A stretch of DNA of 64,000 bases, taken from G963668605 sp963668605 (GTDB lineage: Bacteria; Acidobacteriota; Terriglobia; Bryobacterales; Bryobacteraceae). Positions 1 to 9,600 of this stretch are shown one piece after another. The notes under the pieces were generated by a model that saw only the letters and a program-made list of their open reading frames with translations, searched no databases and was not told where the DNA came from. Both the position numbers and the translations under genes were made by a program. Position 1 is the stretch's first letter, and each line of letters begins with the position of its first letter. The stretch lies in assembly GCA_963668605.1 (NCBI GenBank), contig OY764903.1, positions 1,612,001 through 1,676,000 on the forward strand. Reading direction: 5' to 3'.

Positions 1-2262
1 AAAGTCCGGCAGAACAGATTCGGCGCAGTGCTGGGCGGACCGATCGTCCGCAACCGCACGTTCTTTTTCGCCTCCTACGAAGGCTTGCGCTTGACCACGC
101 CTCAGACCGTGATCTCTTCGGTGCCTGATCTTAAAACGCGTCAGTCCGCACCCGCGGCGCTACGCGTATTTCTCAACGCGTTTCCGCAGCCGAACGGCAA
201 AGCGGAGGATGACGGCGCCGCAGCGTTCACGGCTGTGGTGACCAACCCGTCGACTTCCGATTCCGGCAGTTTTCGAGTGGACCACCGTTTTAACGATCGT
301 TGGACTGCATTTGTCCGCTACGGCTATTCGACGTCGGATGGTACGGCGCGTGGCTCCGAAATGATGTCTCCGAACATGGTGAACACGAGAGCTTCGAAGG
401 CGCAGACCTTCACGGGATCACTCGCCACCATGCTCGGGGCCGGCGCCAGCAACGATCTTCGCGTAAACTACTCGCGATCCGATTCCAACGGAGCCGCCAC
501 GATGGACGGCTTCGGCGGCGCCGTGCCTCTCAAGCCCGCGCAGATCTTCCCGTCCGGCGTTTCCGCCGCCACAGGCCAATTCAGCCTCAATGTGATGGGC
601 TTGTCCGGATACTCTTATGGAGGCGAAACCAAAGGACGGCAGGAACAACTCAACTTCGTTGAAAGTCTGACTAAGTTCGTGGGCAACCACCAATACAAGA
701 TCGGAGCGGACTACCGCCGAACCAGTCCGACCAATTACAGGCTTCCTTACAGCACAAGCATAACTTTCAACGGGCTGAGCGGCGAAGCAGGCTCGATCGC
801 TTCCGGAACCGCGACGTCGGCGGTCGTGAGTGCCAACGAGACTGTGGTCTATCCCTTGTATGTGAACTTCTCTTTCTATGCGCAGGACACTTTCCGCGCG
901 ACGGAAAGGACAACGTTAACGTACGGTCTCCGCTGGGACGTCAACCCTGCGCCTGGAGTACGCGAGGGTCCACGGCCGTACGCGATTGCTTCGGACATGC
1001 CGCTGAGCGGTGTGACACAGAGCGAAGGCCTCTACCACACGCGCTGGTTCGATATTGCTCCCCGGATCGGCATGGCGTATCAGATTGACACGACGCAAGG
1101 CCGCGAATTGTTGTTCCGGATTGGGATCGGGACGTTCTATGACATGGGTTATGGCATGAGCGGCGGCGCTTTCAATGGTGCGCCTTATTCGAGCATCAAG
1201 AACCTGACTTCCGTCACCTTTCCCTTAAACGTGGCGAACCTGAAGCCGCCGGCGCTGCCGCCCACGCGGCCGTTCGGACAAGTCAGCGCGGCGGACGTCG
1301 ATCTGAAATCGCCTATTGTCTTTCAGTGGAACGCGACGCTGGAACGATCTTTCGGGCGTGCCCAGTCGCTTAGTTTCGGCTATGTGGGAACCACCGGACG
1401 GCGCTTGCTGCGCACAGAATCCACACCCTCCTTCAGCGACGCCTACGACATGCTGATGCAGACCTCGAACGGCGCGACGTCCTGGTACAACGGCATCCAG
1501 GTTCAGTTCCGCCGCCGCATGACAGACAATTTGCAGGTTCAGTTTAGCTACTCTCTCGGTCACGCCATGGATACCGCGTCGAACGACATGAGTATGTCGG
1601 GGTTCGCCACCATCTCCGATACAAACAAGGCGGACTCGGACTTCGATATTCGCCAGAACCTGAACTTCTCAGGTTCGTACCGGCTGCCTTCTCCCAAGTT
1701 GATTGGTCTCAGAACTTTGTTCGGCGACTGGCATGCCGACTGGGTGGCGACCGCCCGAACAGCTCTGCCTTTCGACGTTCAAGGAATTAGCTCGAGCAGC
1801 AGCGACTCCACGAGTTCCTCCTCGTCGAAGCCGAGGGGTGGCCTGTTCGCGCAGGTCCGGCCCAACTACAATGGCAAACCGCTGTGGCTCTATGACGAGT
1901 CGGTAGCGGGCGGGAAGCGTCTGAACGCCGCCGCTTTCGAAACTCCAAGCGGCTACTCGCAGGGCAACCTTGCGCGCAATGCAATCCGTGGATTCCCGGC
2001 TGCGCAGGTGGACTTCTCGCTGAGGCGTCAAGTCGCAATTTCGGAATCCTGGCGGCTTCAGATCGCCGCACAGGCCTACAACGTCCTCAATCACCCGAAT
2101 TTTCAAAATCCTTCTCGAATGGAGGGCGCAAACCTGTCCAGCACGGATTTCGGCGTGGCGACTCGGATGCTGAATCAAGGCATGGGCGGAAGCGGGATGA
2201 GTTCGCTCTATGGGAGCGGCGGACCGCGATCGGTTGAACTCACGCTGCGCCTGCAATTTTAG
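1..2262 (+). CDS. Oar-type TonB-dependent receptor, 5' truncated by window edge
   Basis: The reading frame is open from the first base, so the true start lies outside the window; 753 residues are visible. The beginning (GGPIVRNRTFFFASYEG) matches the region just after the plug in the other Oar-type receptors here, so the N-terminal carboxypeptidase-regulatory-like domain and plug (about 250 residues) are missing. The rest is barrel sequence: alternating aromatic strands, the TYGLRWD strand, and a terminal LRLQF ending in Phe as expected for BAM-assembled barrels. Oar-like receptors are outer-membrane proteins thought to take up large substrates with TonB energy. The next gene starts 10 bases after the stop, with a Shine-Dalgarno sequence overlapping this stop codon, so the two are probably co-transcribed. 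A Ser-rich stretch near residues 590-605 is probably a surface loop. Substrate unknown. Confidence 0.9.
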   Translation, partial: KVRQNRFGAVLGGPIVRNRTFFFASYEGLRLTTPQTVISSVPDLKTRQSAPAALRVFLNAFPQPNGKAEDDGAAAFTAVVTNPSTSDSGSFRVDHRFNDRWTAFVRYGYSTSDGTARGSEMMSPNMVNTRASKAQTFTGSLATMLGAGASNDLRVNYSRSDSNGAATMDGFGGAVPLKPAQIFPSGVSAATGQFSLNVMGLSGYSYGGETKGRQEQLNFVESLTKFVGNHQYKIGADYRRTSPTNYRLPYSTSITFNGLSGEAGSIASGTATSAVVSANETVVYPLYVNFSFYAQDTFRATERTTLTYGLRWDVNPAPGVREGPRPYAIASDMPLSGVTQSEGLYHTRWFDIAPRIGMAYQIDTTQGRELLFRIGIGTFYDMGYGMSGGAFNGAPYSSIKNLTSVTFPLNVANLKPPALPPTRPFGQVSAADVDLKSPIVFQWNATLERSFGRAQSLSFGYVGTTGRRLLRTESTPSFSDAYDMLMQTSNGATSWYNGIQVQFRRRMTDNLQVQFSYSLGHAMDTASNDMSMSGFATISDTNKADSDFDIRQNLNFSGSYRLPSPKLIGLRTLFGDWHADWVATARTALPFDVQGISSSSSDSTSSSSSKPRGGLFAQVRPNYNGKPLWLYDESVAGGKRLNAAAFETPSGYSQGNLARNAIRGFPAAQVDFSLRRQVAISESWRLQIAAQAYNVLNHPNFQNPSRMEGANLSSTDFGVATRMLNQGMGGSGMSSLYGSGGPRSVELTLRLQF

Positions 2263-2272
2263 GAGAAGAGAT

Positions 2273-3043
2273 ATGGACGGGTTATTCATACGCAAAACCG
2301 CACTGGGAATCGTGAGTGTCCTGGCTTTTAGCGCAGCCATGCACGCCCAGGAGACGACCTCAACTCCGGCTAAGCAAGAGCGCTTTCTCAAGCGCTTCTC
2401 AGTCGGCGGGCGCATCAGTGTAATGGGATTTGATCTTCTGGACGGAGGCGAGAAGACGCTTACGTACACGGCCCTGAGCTACGAACATACTATGGAGTCG
2501 AAGTCCGCACGCGTGGGCGGCGGGCCGGCTGTCGAGTTCAGAGTCAGCCCAAAGCTATGGCTTAGCGCGGACCTTTTGTACCATCGCTTCGGATACCGGA
2601 CGAGCACCGACATCTATACCGGAACGGACGACACAAGCACGACTACGGATGAGCGCACGCTGGTGAATGTTCTCCAGAAAACGCGTGCGTCCTTTTGGGA
2701 TGTGCCCGTCGTCGCACACTACTATCTCTGGCAACCCTCCCGGAAAAGCTTAAAGGCGTTCGTCGATCTCGGAGCTTCGTTGCGGCGTGTCGCCAGCGTG
2801 CGCTCCGCATGGGAAACGGACGATGCAAATGCTGTGTCGTGCTGTAACGAACGCGCAGTTAGTCCCGCGCATCGATTGGCGCCCGGAGTGCTAGTAGGTG
2901 GCGGTCTGCGCATGGTTGACAACTACGGTATCAAGGTCATTCCCGAGGTGCGTTACACGCGCTGGCTTAAAGATACCTTCAGTGGCGTACCGGCGCAGGC
3001 CCGGAAGGGTCAGTTGGAAATCCTGATTGGGCTCACTTTCTGA
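2273..3043 (+). CDS. Outer-membrane beta-barrel family protein
   Basis: A 256-residue protein. The ATG at 2273 is chosen over an in-frame upstream ATG because AGGAGAAG lies 3-10 bases before it and because it gives a clean signal peptide (LGIVSVLAFSAAMHAQ). After the signal come alternating polar/hydrophobic strands with aromatic girdle residues (VEFRVSPKLWLSADLLYHRF), a pattern of small 8-strand OmpA/OmpW-like barrels, and the chain ends in LIGLTF with terminal Phe. There is a Cys pair (SCCNE) in a predicted loop. It sits between the receptor and the NHL protein with gaps of 10 and 6 bases, so all three likely form one transcript. No specific function can be named; it may assist the receptor or act as a porin-like protein. 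Confidence 0.75.
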   Translation: MDGLFIRKTALGIVSVLAFSAAMHAQETTSTPAKQERFLKRFSVGGRISVMGFDLLDGGEKTLTYTALSYEHTMESKSARVGGGPAVEFRVSPKLWLSADLLYHRFGYRTSTDIYTGTDDTSTTTDERTLVNVLQKTRASFWDVPVVAHYYLWQPSRKSLKAFVDLGASLRRVASVRSAWETDDANAVSCCNERAVSPAHRLAPGVLVGGGLRMVDNYGIKVIPEVRYTRWLKDTFSGVPAQARKGQLEILIGLTF

Positions 3044-3049
3044 CGCACT

Positions 3050-5107
3050 ATGAATCGTCTTACAGTATTCTTACTTGTTCAGATTGCCGCAATGGCGCAG
3101 GAACTGCCGGCTTCCTACGTGCTTCACCCCCTCGCGGGCACGTCGCGAACGCTGCCCGCGCCCGCGCTCGAATTTGCCCTTGACGGTCCATCCGGGTTAG
3201 CTGAAGACGCAGATGGCAATATCTATGTTTCGGAGTCGAATGCTGGCGTCATCCGCCGGATTCGCCCGGATGGCATGATGGAGCGATTTGCAGGTACGGG
3301 CGTGATCGGCGACGGAGACGAAGGCGCGCCGGCTCTCGAGACCAACCTTACATCTCCCACTCACCTGCTCATCGATAAAGACGGTGGTTTGATATTCGCT
3401 GACTCAGCGACCTGCCGGATCCGCAAGGTACAAAAGAATGGTACGGTCCTGAACCTGGCCGGGACCGGGAGTTGCACGCAGTCTGGTTTCGGCTTCGGTG
3501 GCGGCTCCAGCAGCCGCCTACACTCTGGAGTGGAGACGTTGATCTACGGCATCGGCGGGATCGCGCTCGACAACGGAGGCCGTCTCGTGTTCTCGGAGCT
3601 TAATGCGCACGTTATCCGGAGGCTCGATTTCGACGGGTATGTTCGCACGATCGCCGGAACGGGAGTGGGCACTTTCAGCGGGGACGGTGCGGCCGCGACT
3701 TCGGCATCGTTCCTCTATCCCGCCGGGCTTGTGTTCGATCCGAGTGGAAATCTGTATATCGGCGACGGATCGAATTGCCGCGTCCGGCGCATCGATTCCG
3801 ACGGGAACATATCAACAGTGGCGGGTTCCGGGACTTGTGCAACGTCCGCCACGACGTTCAGCGCAGGCGCGGCGACACGCTCGATCGGGCGAGTCGCGGC
3901 GTTGGCCTATGACTCCGATTCGGACTCGATTCTGCTCTCGACTCCGAATGTGTACCGGGTGTTACGTCTCGACCTGTCCGCGGCACGCTTGTTTCCGTTT
4001 TTCGGAAACGGCCGGACGGGCGCCGACAGCAGCGCCGATCCGCTGGCCGCAAACGTAAACGACGCGAGCGCGATTCTGGTGTCTGCCAGCGCCGGCGTCC
4101 TTGTCGCCGGCAGAACCTCTTACCAGGTCTGGTCGATTAGAACTAGCTCCGTGCAGGGATTCGCCGGCCGCTGGCCGCAATTGGATGCATACCCGACCGC
4201 GCGCTCCGCTGCGCTGGTGAGGCCGACGGGTCTGTCGATCTCTCCGGATGGTTCTCTGCTGATTGTGGATACAGGCGCCGAGCGCGTGCTGCAACTTCAA
4301 TCGTTCGGCGAGCTAAGCGGCGTCGCCGGAGCCCGCTATCCTTCGGGCTTCTCCCAAGGCGACGGCGGAGCGGCACTTCAGGCATCCCTGTCTAAACCCG
4401 ACAGAGCCATCCAAATTTCAAACGGAGAGATCTTCATCACGCAGGGCACGAAGATCAGAGTCGTGGATACGCAGGGCGTGATTCGTACCGTTCTGGAATT
4501 TCTTAGCGGCCCGTCAGGCGTAATAATCGACGCCGAAGGCCGGCTCGTCTTCTCGGAATCCGATGCCCATAGAGTGGTTCGCTACGATCCCGTGTCAAAG
4601 ACGAAGACTGTGATCGCCGGGACTGGTACAGCCGGCTTTGATGGCGACGGCGAGGCCGCCAGCGCGGCTCTTCTCAATTCGCCCGGCGACCTGGCCTTGG
4701 ATTCAAGCGGGAATCTGCTGATAGCGGACCGCGGCAATCGCCGGGTACGTAGAATCTCGCACGATGGAACGATTCAGACGGTGATTGGTTCCTCCCGCGG
4801 GTTCAGCTACAGCGATATTAGCGGACAACCTGCGTCCGACACGGGCTTGGGCCGCATTTACGGGATAGCCGTGGACCGCTGGGATAACATTTATACCGCC
4901 GAGGCGTCCCGGATCAGCGTTGTTTCCAACGACGGGCGCATCCGCGTTGTGACCGGTTTCCTCGCCGAGAACGATGACGGAACGAGGGTCTACCGCGATG
5001 GTCCCATCAATGGCATAGGCGGGCTGGCGGTGGATCAAAACGGGCGTGTGTATTTCTCTCTGACACAAGAGGGCCGCGTGCTGGTTGCCAATCCGGCCGA
5101 GCCATAA
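3050..5107 (+). CDS. Secreted NHL-repeat beta-propeller protein
   Basis: A 685-residue protein starting with a short signal peptide (LLVQIAAMAQ). About nine NHL-type repeats follow, each of the form G(L/I)AxDxxGNxYxxDxxxxRVRRI followed by a TVAGTG-like blade end, for example DPSGNLYIGDGSNCRVRRI and DSSGNLLIADRGNRRVRRI. They fall in two blocks (residues about 40-280 and 380-680) separated by a less regular stretch, so two propellers or one large one are possible. NHL propellers are binding scaffolds; some secreted forms bind carbohydrate or protein, but no catalytic residues can be identified here. It starts 6 bases after the barrel-protein stop and lacks a strong Shine-Dalgarno, consistent with translational coupling. 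Such proteins are very common in Solibacter-like genomes. Confidence 0.85.
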   Translation: MNRLTVFLLVQIAAMAQELPASYVLHPLAGTSRTLPAPALEFALDGPSGLAEDADGNIYVSESNAGVIRRIRPDGMMERFAGTGVIGDGDEGAPALETNLTSPTHLLIDKDGGLIFADSATCRIRKVQKNGTVLNLAGTGSCTQSGFGFGGGSSSRLHSGVETLIYGIGGIALDNGGRLVFSELNAHVIRRLDFDGYVRTIAGTGVGTFSGDGAAATSASFLYPAGLVFDPSGNLYIGDGSNCRVRRIDSDGNISTVAGSGTCATSATTFSAGAATRSIGRVAALAYDSDSDSILLSTPNVYRVLRLDLSAARLFPFFGNGRTGADSSADPLAANVNDASAILVSASAGVLVAGRTSYQVWSIRTSSVQGFAGRWPQLDAYPTARSAALVRPTGLSISPDGSLLIVDTGAERVLQLQSFGELSGVAGARYPSGFSQGDGGAALQASLSKPDRAIQISNGEIFITQGTKIRVVDTQGVIRTVLEFLSGPSGVIIDAEGRLVFSESDAHRVVRYDPVSKTKTVIAGTGTAGFDGDGEAASAALLNSPGDLALDSSGNLLIADRGNRRVRRISHDGTIQTVIGSSRGFSYSDISGQPASDTGLGRIYGIAVDRWDNIYTAEASRISVVSNDGRIRVVTGFLAENDDGTRVYRDGPINGIGGLAVDQNGRVYFSLTQEGRVLVANPAEP

Positions 5108-5139
5108 TCCCGGAGTTCGCCGGCAAAGGACCCGGAGAT

Positions 5140-5541
5140 CTAGTTCCGAGCTTTCCGGATACTCCGCAGCGCCTCCGGGTAACTCACTGCTTCGCCGCGC
5201 CATGCATAATCCCGCAATCCGTCGATCGCGGTCCAGGTCGGATGATAGCGGTTGTAGGTATCTTTTGCGTGCATGTTCCCCCAGCTTCCATCCGGGTTTT
5301 GCCGGGAAAGCAGAAATCCGGTCCCGTCGCGGAGCAGCGCATCCGCTTCGGTAAGCCCGAACGACTTCAGGGTGTCCATGAACTCTCCCACCGCTTCCGG
5401 ATCGTCCAGAGTCATGCTGTGCCGCAGGTTCGATGTCGGTTCATGGAAACAGTTTGATACGAGTTCAGATGGCCCTGCGGGCCACCCAAGGTGATGAAAA
5501 TCGAGGCCAGTAGCGCTAGGATTGCATTCGGCGGGGCGTGG
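5140..5541 (-). pseudogene. 3' remnant of a QW-repeat (terpenoid-cyclase-like) protein
   Basis: The frame is open from 5541 to the stop at 5140 (133 codons) with an upstream in-frame TGA and no convincing start, so only the C-terminal end of a longer protein is left. The sequence reads as real protein: HHLGWPAGPSELVSNCF, FHEPTSNLRHSMT, then SRQNPDGSWGN, a QxxxGxW-type (QW) motif of alpha/alpha-toroid terpenoid-cyclase and prenyltransferase folds, then YHPTWTAIDGLRDYAW. The missing N-terminal part would lie where a transposase remnant now sits, about 110 bases further upstream on this strand, which suggests interruption or deletion associated with that element. The enzyme activity of the parent protein is unknown; QW motifs also occur in non-cyclase proteins. 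Confidence 0.5.
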
Positions 5542-5649
5542 TCAACAGTGACTTTCAACGGAGCGGTTGGCGATTTTGCCCAAACCCATAGCTCTGCCAC
5601 CTTCGCTGGATTTCGAATTCCAAAGCCTTCGGGGGGGCGGGCAGTCTCC

Positions 5650-6336
5650 TCAACTTGCGATGGCCGGCACCGAGGGCTCCTTTTCGAAGCCCCATTTTCT
5701 CCAAACCCGCCGAAACTGCTCTTCAAACAGCGCGACGTACGGGTCCTCGCCAAATGGCCGGCCTGCATAAGTGCAGCGCCGCAGCAGGCGCGTGTCCAGT
5801 AGATCCTCGGGCGTCGCCAGCAAATCCGCCCAGCCATCCGCTCCGCCATTTTCTGTCCAAAACTTATTGTCCAGCAACGAGTACTGGTCTTTAGCCAGCC
5901 CCAAGTGTGCGGCCGCGCTCGACCATTTATACTCTTCCGGGCACTCGATGAGCGCCGCTCGCACTGGGTTGCGTTCGACATAGGCCAGCGCACGCCAGAG
6001 ATGGGCCGGCGACAGCGCGCACGAATAGAATCGGTTCTGCCAGAGGTGGCCGGATCGCAAACGCTGCGCATTGACCACCTGGGCATAGCGGCCATGGACC
6101 TGGCGGAACAATATCGATCACGAGTCCTCGCGCTCGGAAACTGCAACAAAATGCACGTGATTGGTCATCAAACACCAAGCCAGCACACGGAATCCGGCGT
6201 CTTCCAGGTTTTGGACGATGAGCCGCAGATACGTCGATCTGTCGGACTCAGTAAAGAAAACCCGTTGGCGGTTGGTACCCCGCTGGGTGATGTGATACGC
6301 CTGTCCGGGCATGACACAGCGTTGATTTCCAGGCAT
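5650..6336 (-). pseudogene. REP-associated tyrosine transposase with in-frame stop
   Basis: Two pieces in the same frame together make a full-length Y1 (REP-associated, TnpA-REP/RAYT) transposase. The N-terminal piece (6336 to 6118) carries MPGQAYHITQRGTNRQ and the HUH metal-binding motif MTNHVHFVAV; the C-terminal piece carries the tyrosine motif VHGRYAQ and the family signature RSGHLWQNRFYSCAL. They are separated only by a TGA at 6118-6120, in the place where homologues usually have a hydrophobic residue after ED-S, so this looks like a nonsense mutation and not a frameshift. RAYTs are single-copy domesticated relatives of IS200/IS605 transposases linked to REP palindromes. Read-through or recoding is possible but unlikely; the product is probably inactive. 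Confidence 0.75.
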
Positions 6337-6646
6337 TCTGCCTAATTAGTGCGACGAAAACGCCAAAATCTCCAACGTGGCAGAGCCGTCCGTTACTTTG
6401 GGCAAAATCGCGAACCGCTCGGATCAGGCTGGCCACTCCACGGCCACTTCACCGTTCGCCAGAGAGCAGAGCAGTGATTTCCCTCGGAACCGATTTGTCC
6501 GAGTTGTTTGCTTCCACTCCTCTTTTGTCGCAAGCTTTTACGCGCCAAGTACAGCTCAACTTCGGATTTCAGGTTGAGACCGGGAGGCCGCGACAGTCTC
6601 GGCCGACTGTCGCGGAATCCGGAAGTCGTTTCGCCCACCGCCGCAC
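6337..6646. other. Intergenic stretch with one hairpin
   Basis: About 310 bases between the transposase remnant start and the receptor stop. No open frame here looks like protein with confidence. A minus-strand frame (6393-6638) has mixed composition but no start signal or recognisable motif. The only clear structure is the perfect inverted repeat at 6588-6615. Confidence 0.4.
6588..6615 (-). terminator. Hairpin downstream of receptor gene
   Basis: Perfect inverted repeat: 11-base arms (CCGCGACAGTC and GACTGTCGCGG) around a 6-base loop. It lies 31 bases past the stop of the minus-strand receptor at 6647. There is no T-run after it on the minus strand, so it is not a canonical intrinsic terminator; it may end or stabilise the transcript. 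Being near a RAYT remnant, it could instead be a REP-type palindrome. Confidence 0.45.
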
Positions 6647-9600
6647 TTACCAGATGAACTTCAATCCCAATTGCACGTATCGCGGATTATTGACTTCCTG
6701 TATGCCTACGCTCGCCTTGTCAAGACTGCCGAATGTCGTGCTTTCCGGGTTGTTGTTGAAGTGCGCGTTGTAGAAGTTGTAGGTGTTAAGCACGTTGAAC
6801 GCTTCCGCACGGAACTGGATCGAGGTCCTTTCGGTGATGCGGGTGATCTTGTTCAGCGACATGTCCATGGTCGGAACCGCGCGCAGCCTTAACCGCCCGT
6901 CGTAGTTGGAGGTCAGCCGCGGCGCGAAGCGCGGGAGTTCCAGGAAGTTGTAATCTGTACACCCATACTGCGTGCTGAACGGCTGCATCGTAATCGTGCC
7001 GTTGTCGTTCCAGCGCGCCACGCACGGCTTCACGCCGTAGACGCGCGACGCCGACCAGTCGATCTTGTCAAGTTTCGCCTCTTTGACGTACAGCACGTTT
7101 GCAGGGAGCGCCCAAGGCAACCCCGATTGCGCCTGCAGCATCCCCGTGGCCTCCCAGCCCGATGCAATCCGTTTCCAGAATCGGTTCGACGAGTTCAGTA
7201 ACCGCCTGCCCTCCCCGAACGGCAACTGGTAGACCGCGCCCAGTGTGGCACGGTGAGTGCGGTCGAACTGGTACACGCCTTGTTGCATGATGTTTTGCTG
7301 CACGTCGTTAAATCCCGATTGGTAGATATTCTTTGAGAGCGTGTAAGTGGCCAGCAGGTTCAGTCCTGCGCGCCGCCGCGTTTCGACCGTCAACTGCATC
7401 GAGTTGTACCAGGTCGCGCCATCGTTGCGAGTCAACTCCGTCAGCCCGCCAAACGCTGGGTACGGTCCCGCCAGCGCGGAACGGTTGAGGTTCTGGCTGG
7501 AGAAAGACGACGTTCCAGAGAACGGTTGTAAGCCGAAGAACGGGTTCCGCACCTGTTGATCGCAGTAGGACGGCACGCCCCCTTCCATCAGGTCGCACTG
7601 CTGGCGGAATTGCAGGCTGGACGCGTTGAAGGAACGGCTGCCCTGCAGGTCCTTGGTCCGGCTCCCGACGTATGCGGCTTCGATCTTGATGCCCTGCAAT
7701 GCCTCGTATTGGAAGCTGAGCGAGAACTGATTCACATGGGGGATACGGAACTTCGGATTCACAAAATTGAAGCCACGCCCCAGGTATGTGGCCGCCCCTA
7801 GACTCGATCCCGAGGGCATCTGCAACCCGTCCGGGAACGGGTTGTTGATCAGGTTCGGCAGAAACGTTCTCCCGCTGTCCAGGGTGTTGATCAGGGAGGT
7901 CGTAGCGCTGTAGCCGTTAGTCTGCAGGTAGTCGTTGCTCGGATTGAGGTAATACCGGCCCCACCCGCCACGCACCGCCAGCCGGTTTGCCAAGTGATAT
8001 GCAAATCCGAAGCGAGGCTGGATCGCCTTTTTGTACAGGTCGGCGGCGTTCCGCGGTGCACCGTTCACGCCGGCGAAGAGTAGCGAGCCGCGCAGCACCG
8101 GCAAGTCGGGGAACTGGGCGTGGTTGACCATGGCGTCCACCGGATTCACGATATTGGCGTCGAACCCGCGGTTCATGCGGTTATATCGTTCGTTCGGCGG
8201 AACGTTGAAGTCCCAGCGCAGCCCGAGATTGATGGTCAGTTTGCGGGTCACCTTCCAATCGTCCTGGACATAGGGCGCAAAGTACAGATAGTGGAAAGTC
8301 GGAAAGAGGTTATTGACGGAACTGCCGCTGCTGGGAGTGCCCAGCAGCCAGCTCGCGATCGAGTTGCCGCTCAGGGCGTCCCCGCGGGCGTAGTCCCGCT
8401 GGGTATTTGCCACCGTGGCGTTCAGCGCCAGCACGCTGCCAGGGTTATTGGTGATCCACTGAATCGAGCGCATATCGATTCCGGCTTTGAGGCTGTGGCT
8501 TCCCCGCACCCACATAATGCTCGGGTGCAGCGCCCAGTTGTTGGTGATGTTCAAGAGAGGGTAGGCCCCCAGTCCGGCGTAGCCGCCGAACGAGTAAATC
8601 CCGAAGTTCGGCTTCTGGGGAAGACTACTGGCCAGCGATTTCGGGAAACCCAACGTGGTGATGTCGAACCCCTCGTTTCCCTTCCTGACATAATTCTCTA
8701 CAAAGCGGTTGTAGGAAAGCCGCGCGTTCAGAACCAGCGACGGCGTCAGCGTGCTGATCCAGTCCAGCACCTCGGCGAAGTTGATACGCCCGGCGTGGTA
8801 GCCATCGCTGCCCGGCTCTGAAAAGACGATCCCATTAGTGTTCGCCTCTGCGAAGCGCGAGTTGGAAGCATGGCGCCAGAACATGCTGTGCTTGGCGCCG
8901 ATTTTCTGGTCGTACTTGCCAACCAGATTATAGAACCTATTCACCGCGAGTTGGTCGCCGCCCGGCGAGAACAAGTTCTGCTGCGAGTACGCCTGGCCCG
9001 CCGGAGTCGGCCGGTTTGGCTTTCGCATGTAGCCCAGAATGTTCTTTGCGACCGGGTTCACTCTTCCCCCGGGAATCACGTTGCCCGGGAAGGGATCGCG
9101 CGTCCATGTGCCGTTCACGTCGCGCCCTGTGGTGGGGTCATAGATCGTGATTTTTCGGCCCTGCGAATCCACCAGCTTGCTGAAGTCACCGTTCCGCATC
9201 TCCGCTTCCGGCACGGATATGGTCAGCGGACCCGGCGTGGCTTCGCGGTAGCCCTCATAGTTGACCATGAAGAAGCTCTTATCGCGCCCGTTATACAGCT
9301 TGGGGATGTACACCGGCCCTCCCGCCTGCACCCCGTACTGGTCCAGGTAATGTCCGGAACGCGGTGCGCCGACCGCGTTGTTCTGGAAAGAATTGGCATC
9401 CCACCCGTTGCGCCGGGCGAACTCGTAGGCGGTGCCGTGGAGGCTATTCGTGCCACTCTTAAGCGACACGTTCACGATGCCGCCCCCAGTATGTCCATAC
9501 TGCGCGTCGTAGGAGTTCGTCTGCACCTTGAATTCCTGCACCGCGTCCACGGGCGGCACCAGCGCGATGTTGTTGGTTCCGGCCTGTGCGTTATTGGGCG

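Noticed and set aside
6118..6120. Selenocysteine at the TGA in the transposase
   Set aside because: No reason for Sec at this position, no stem-loop just downstream was evident, and the family has no known selenoproteins.
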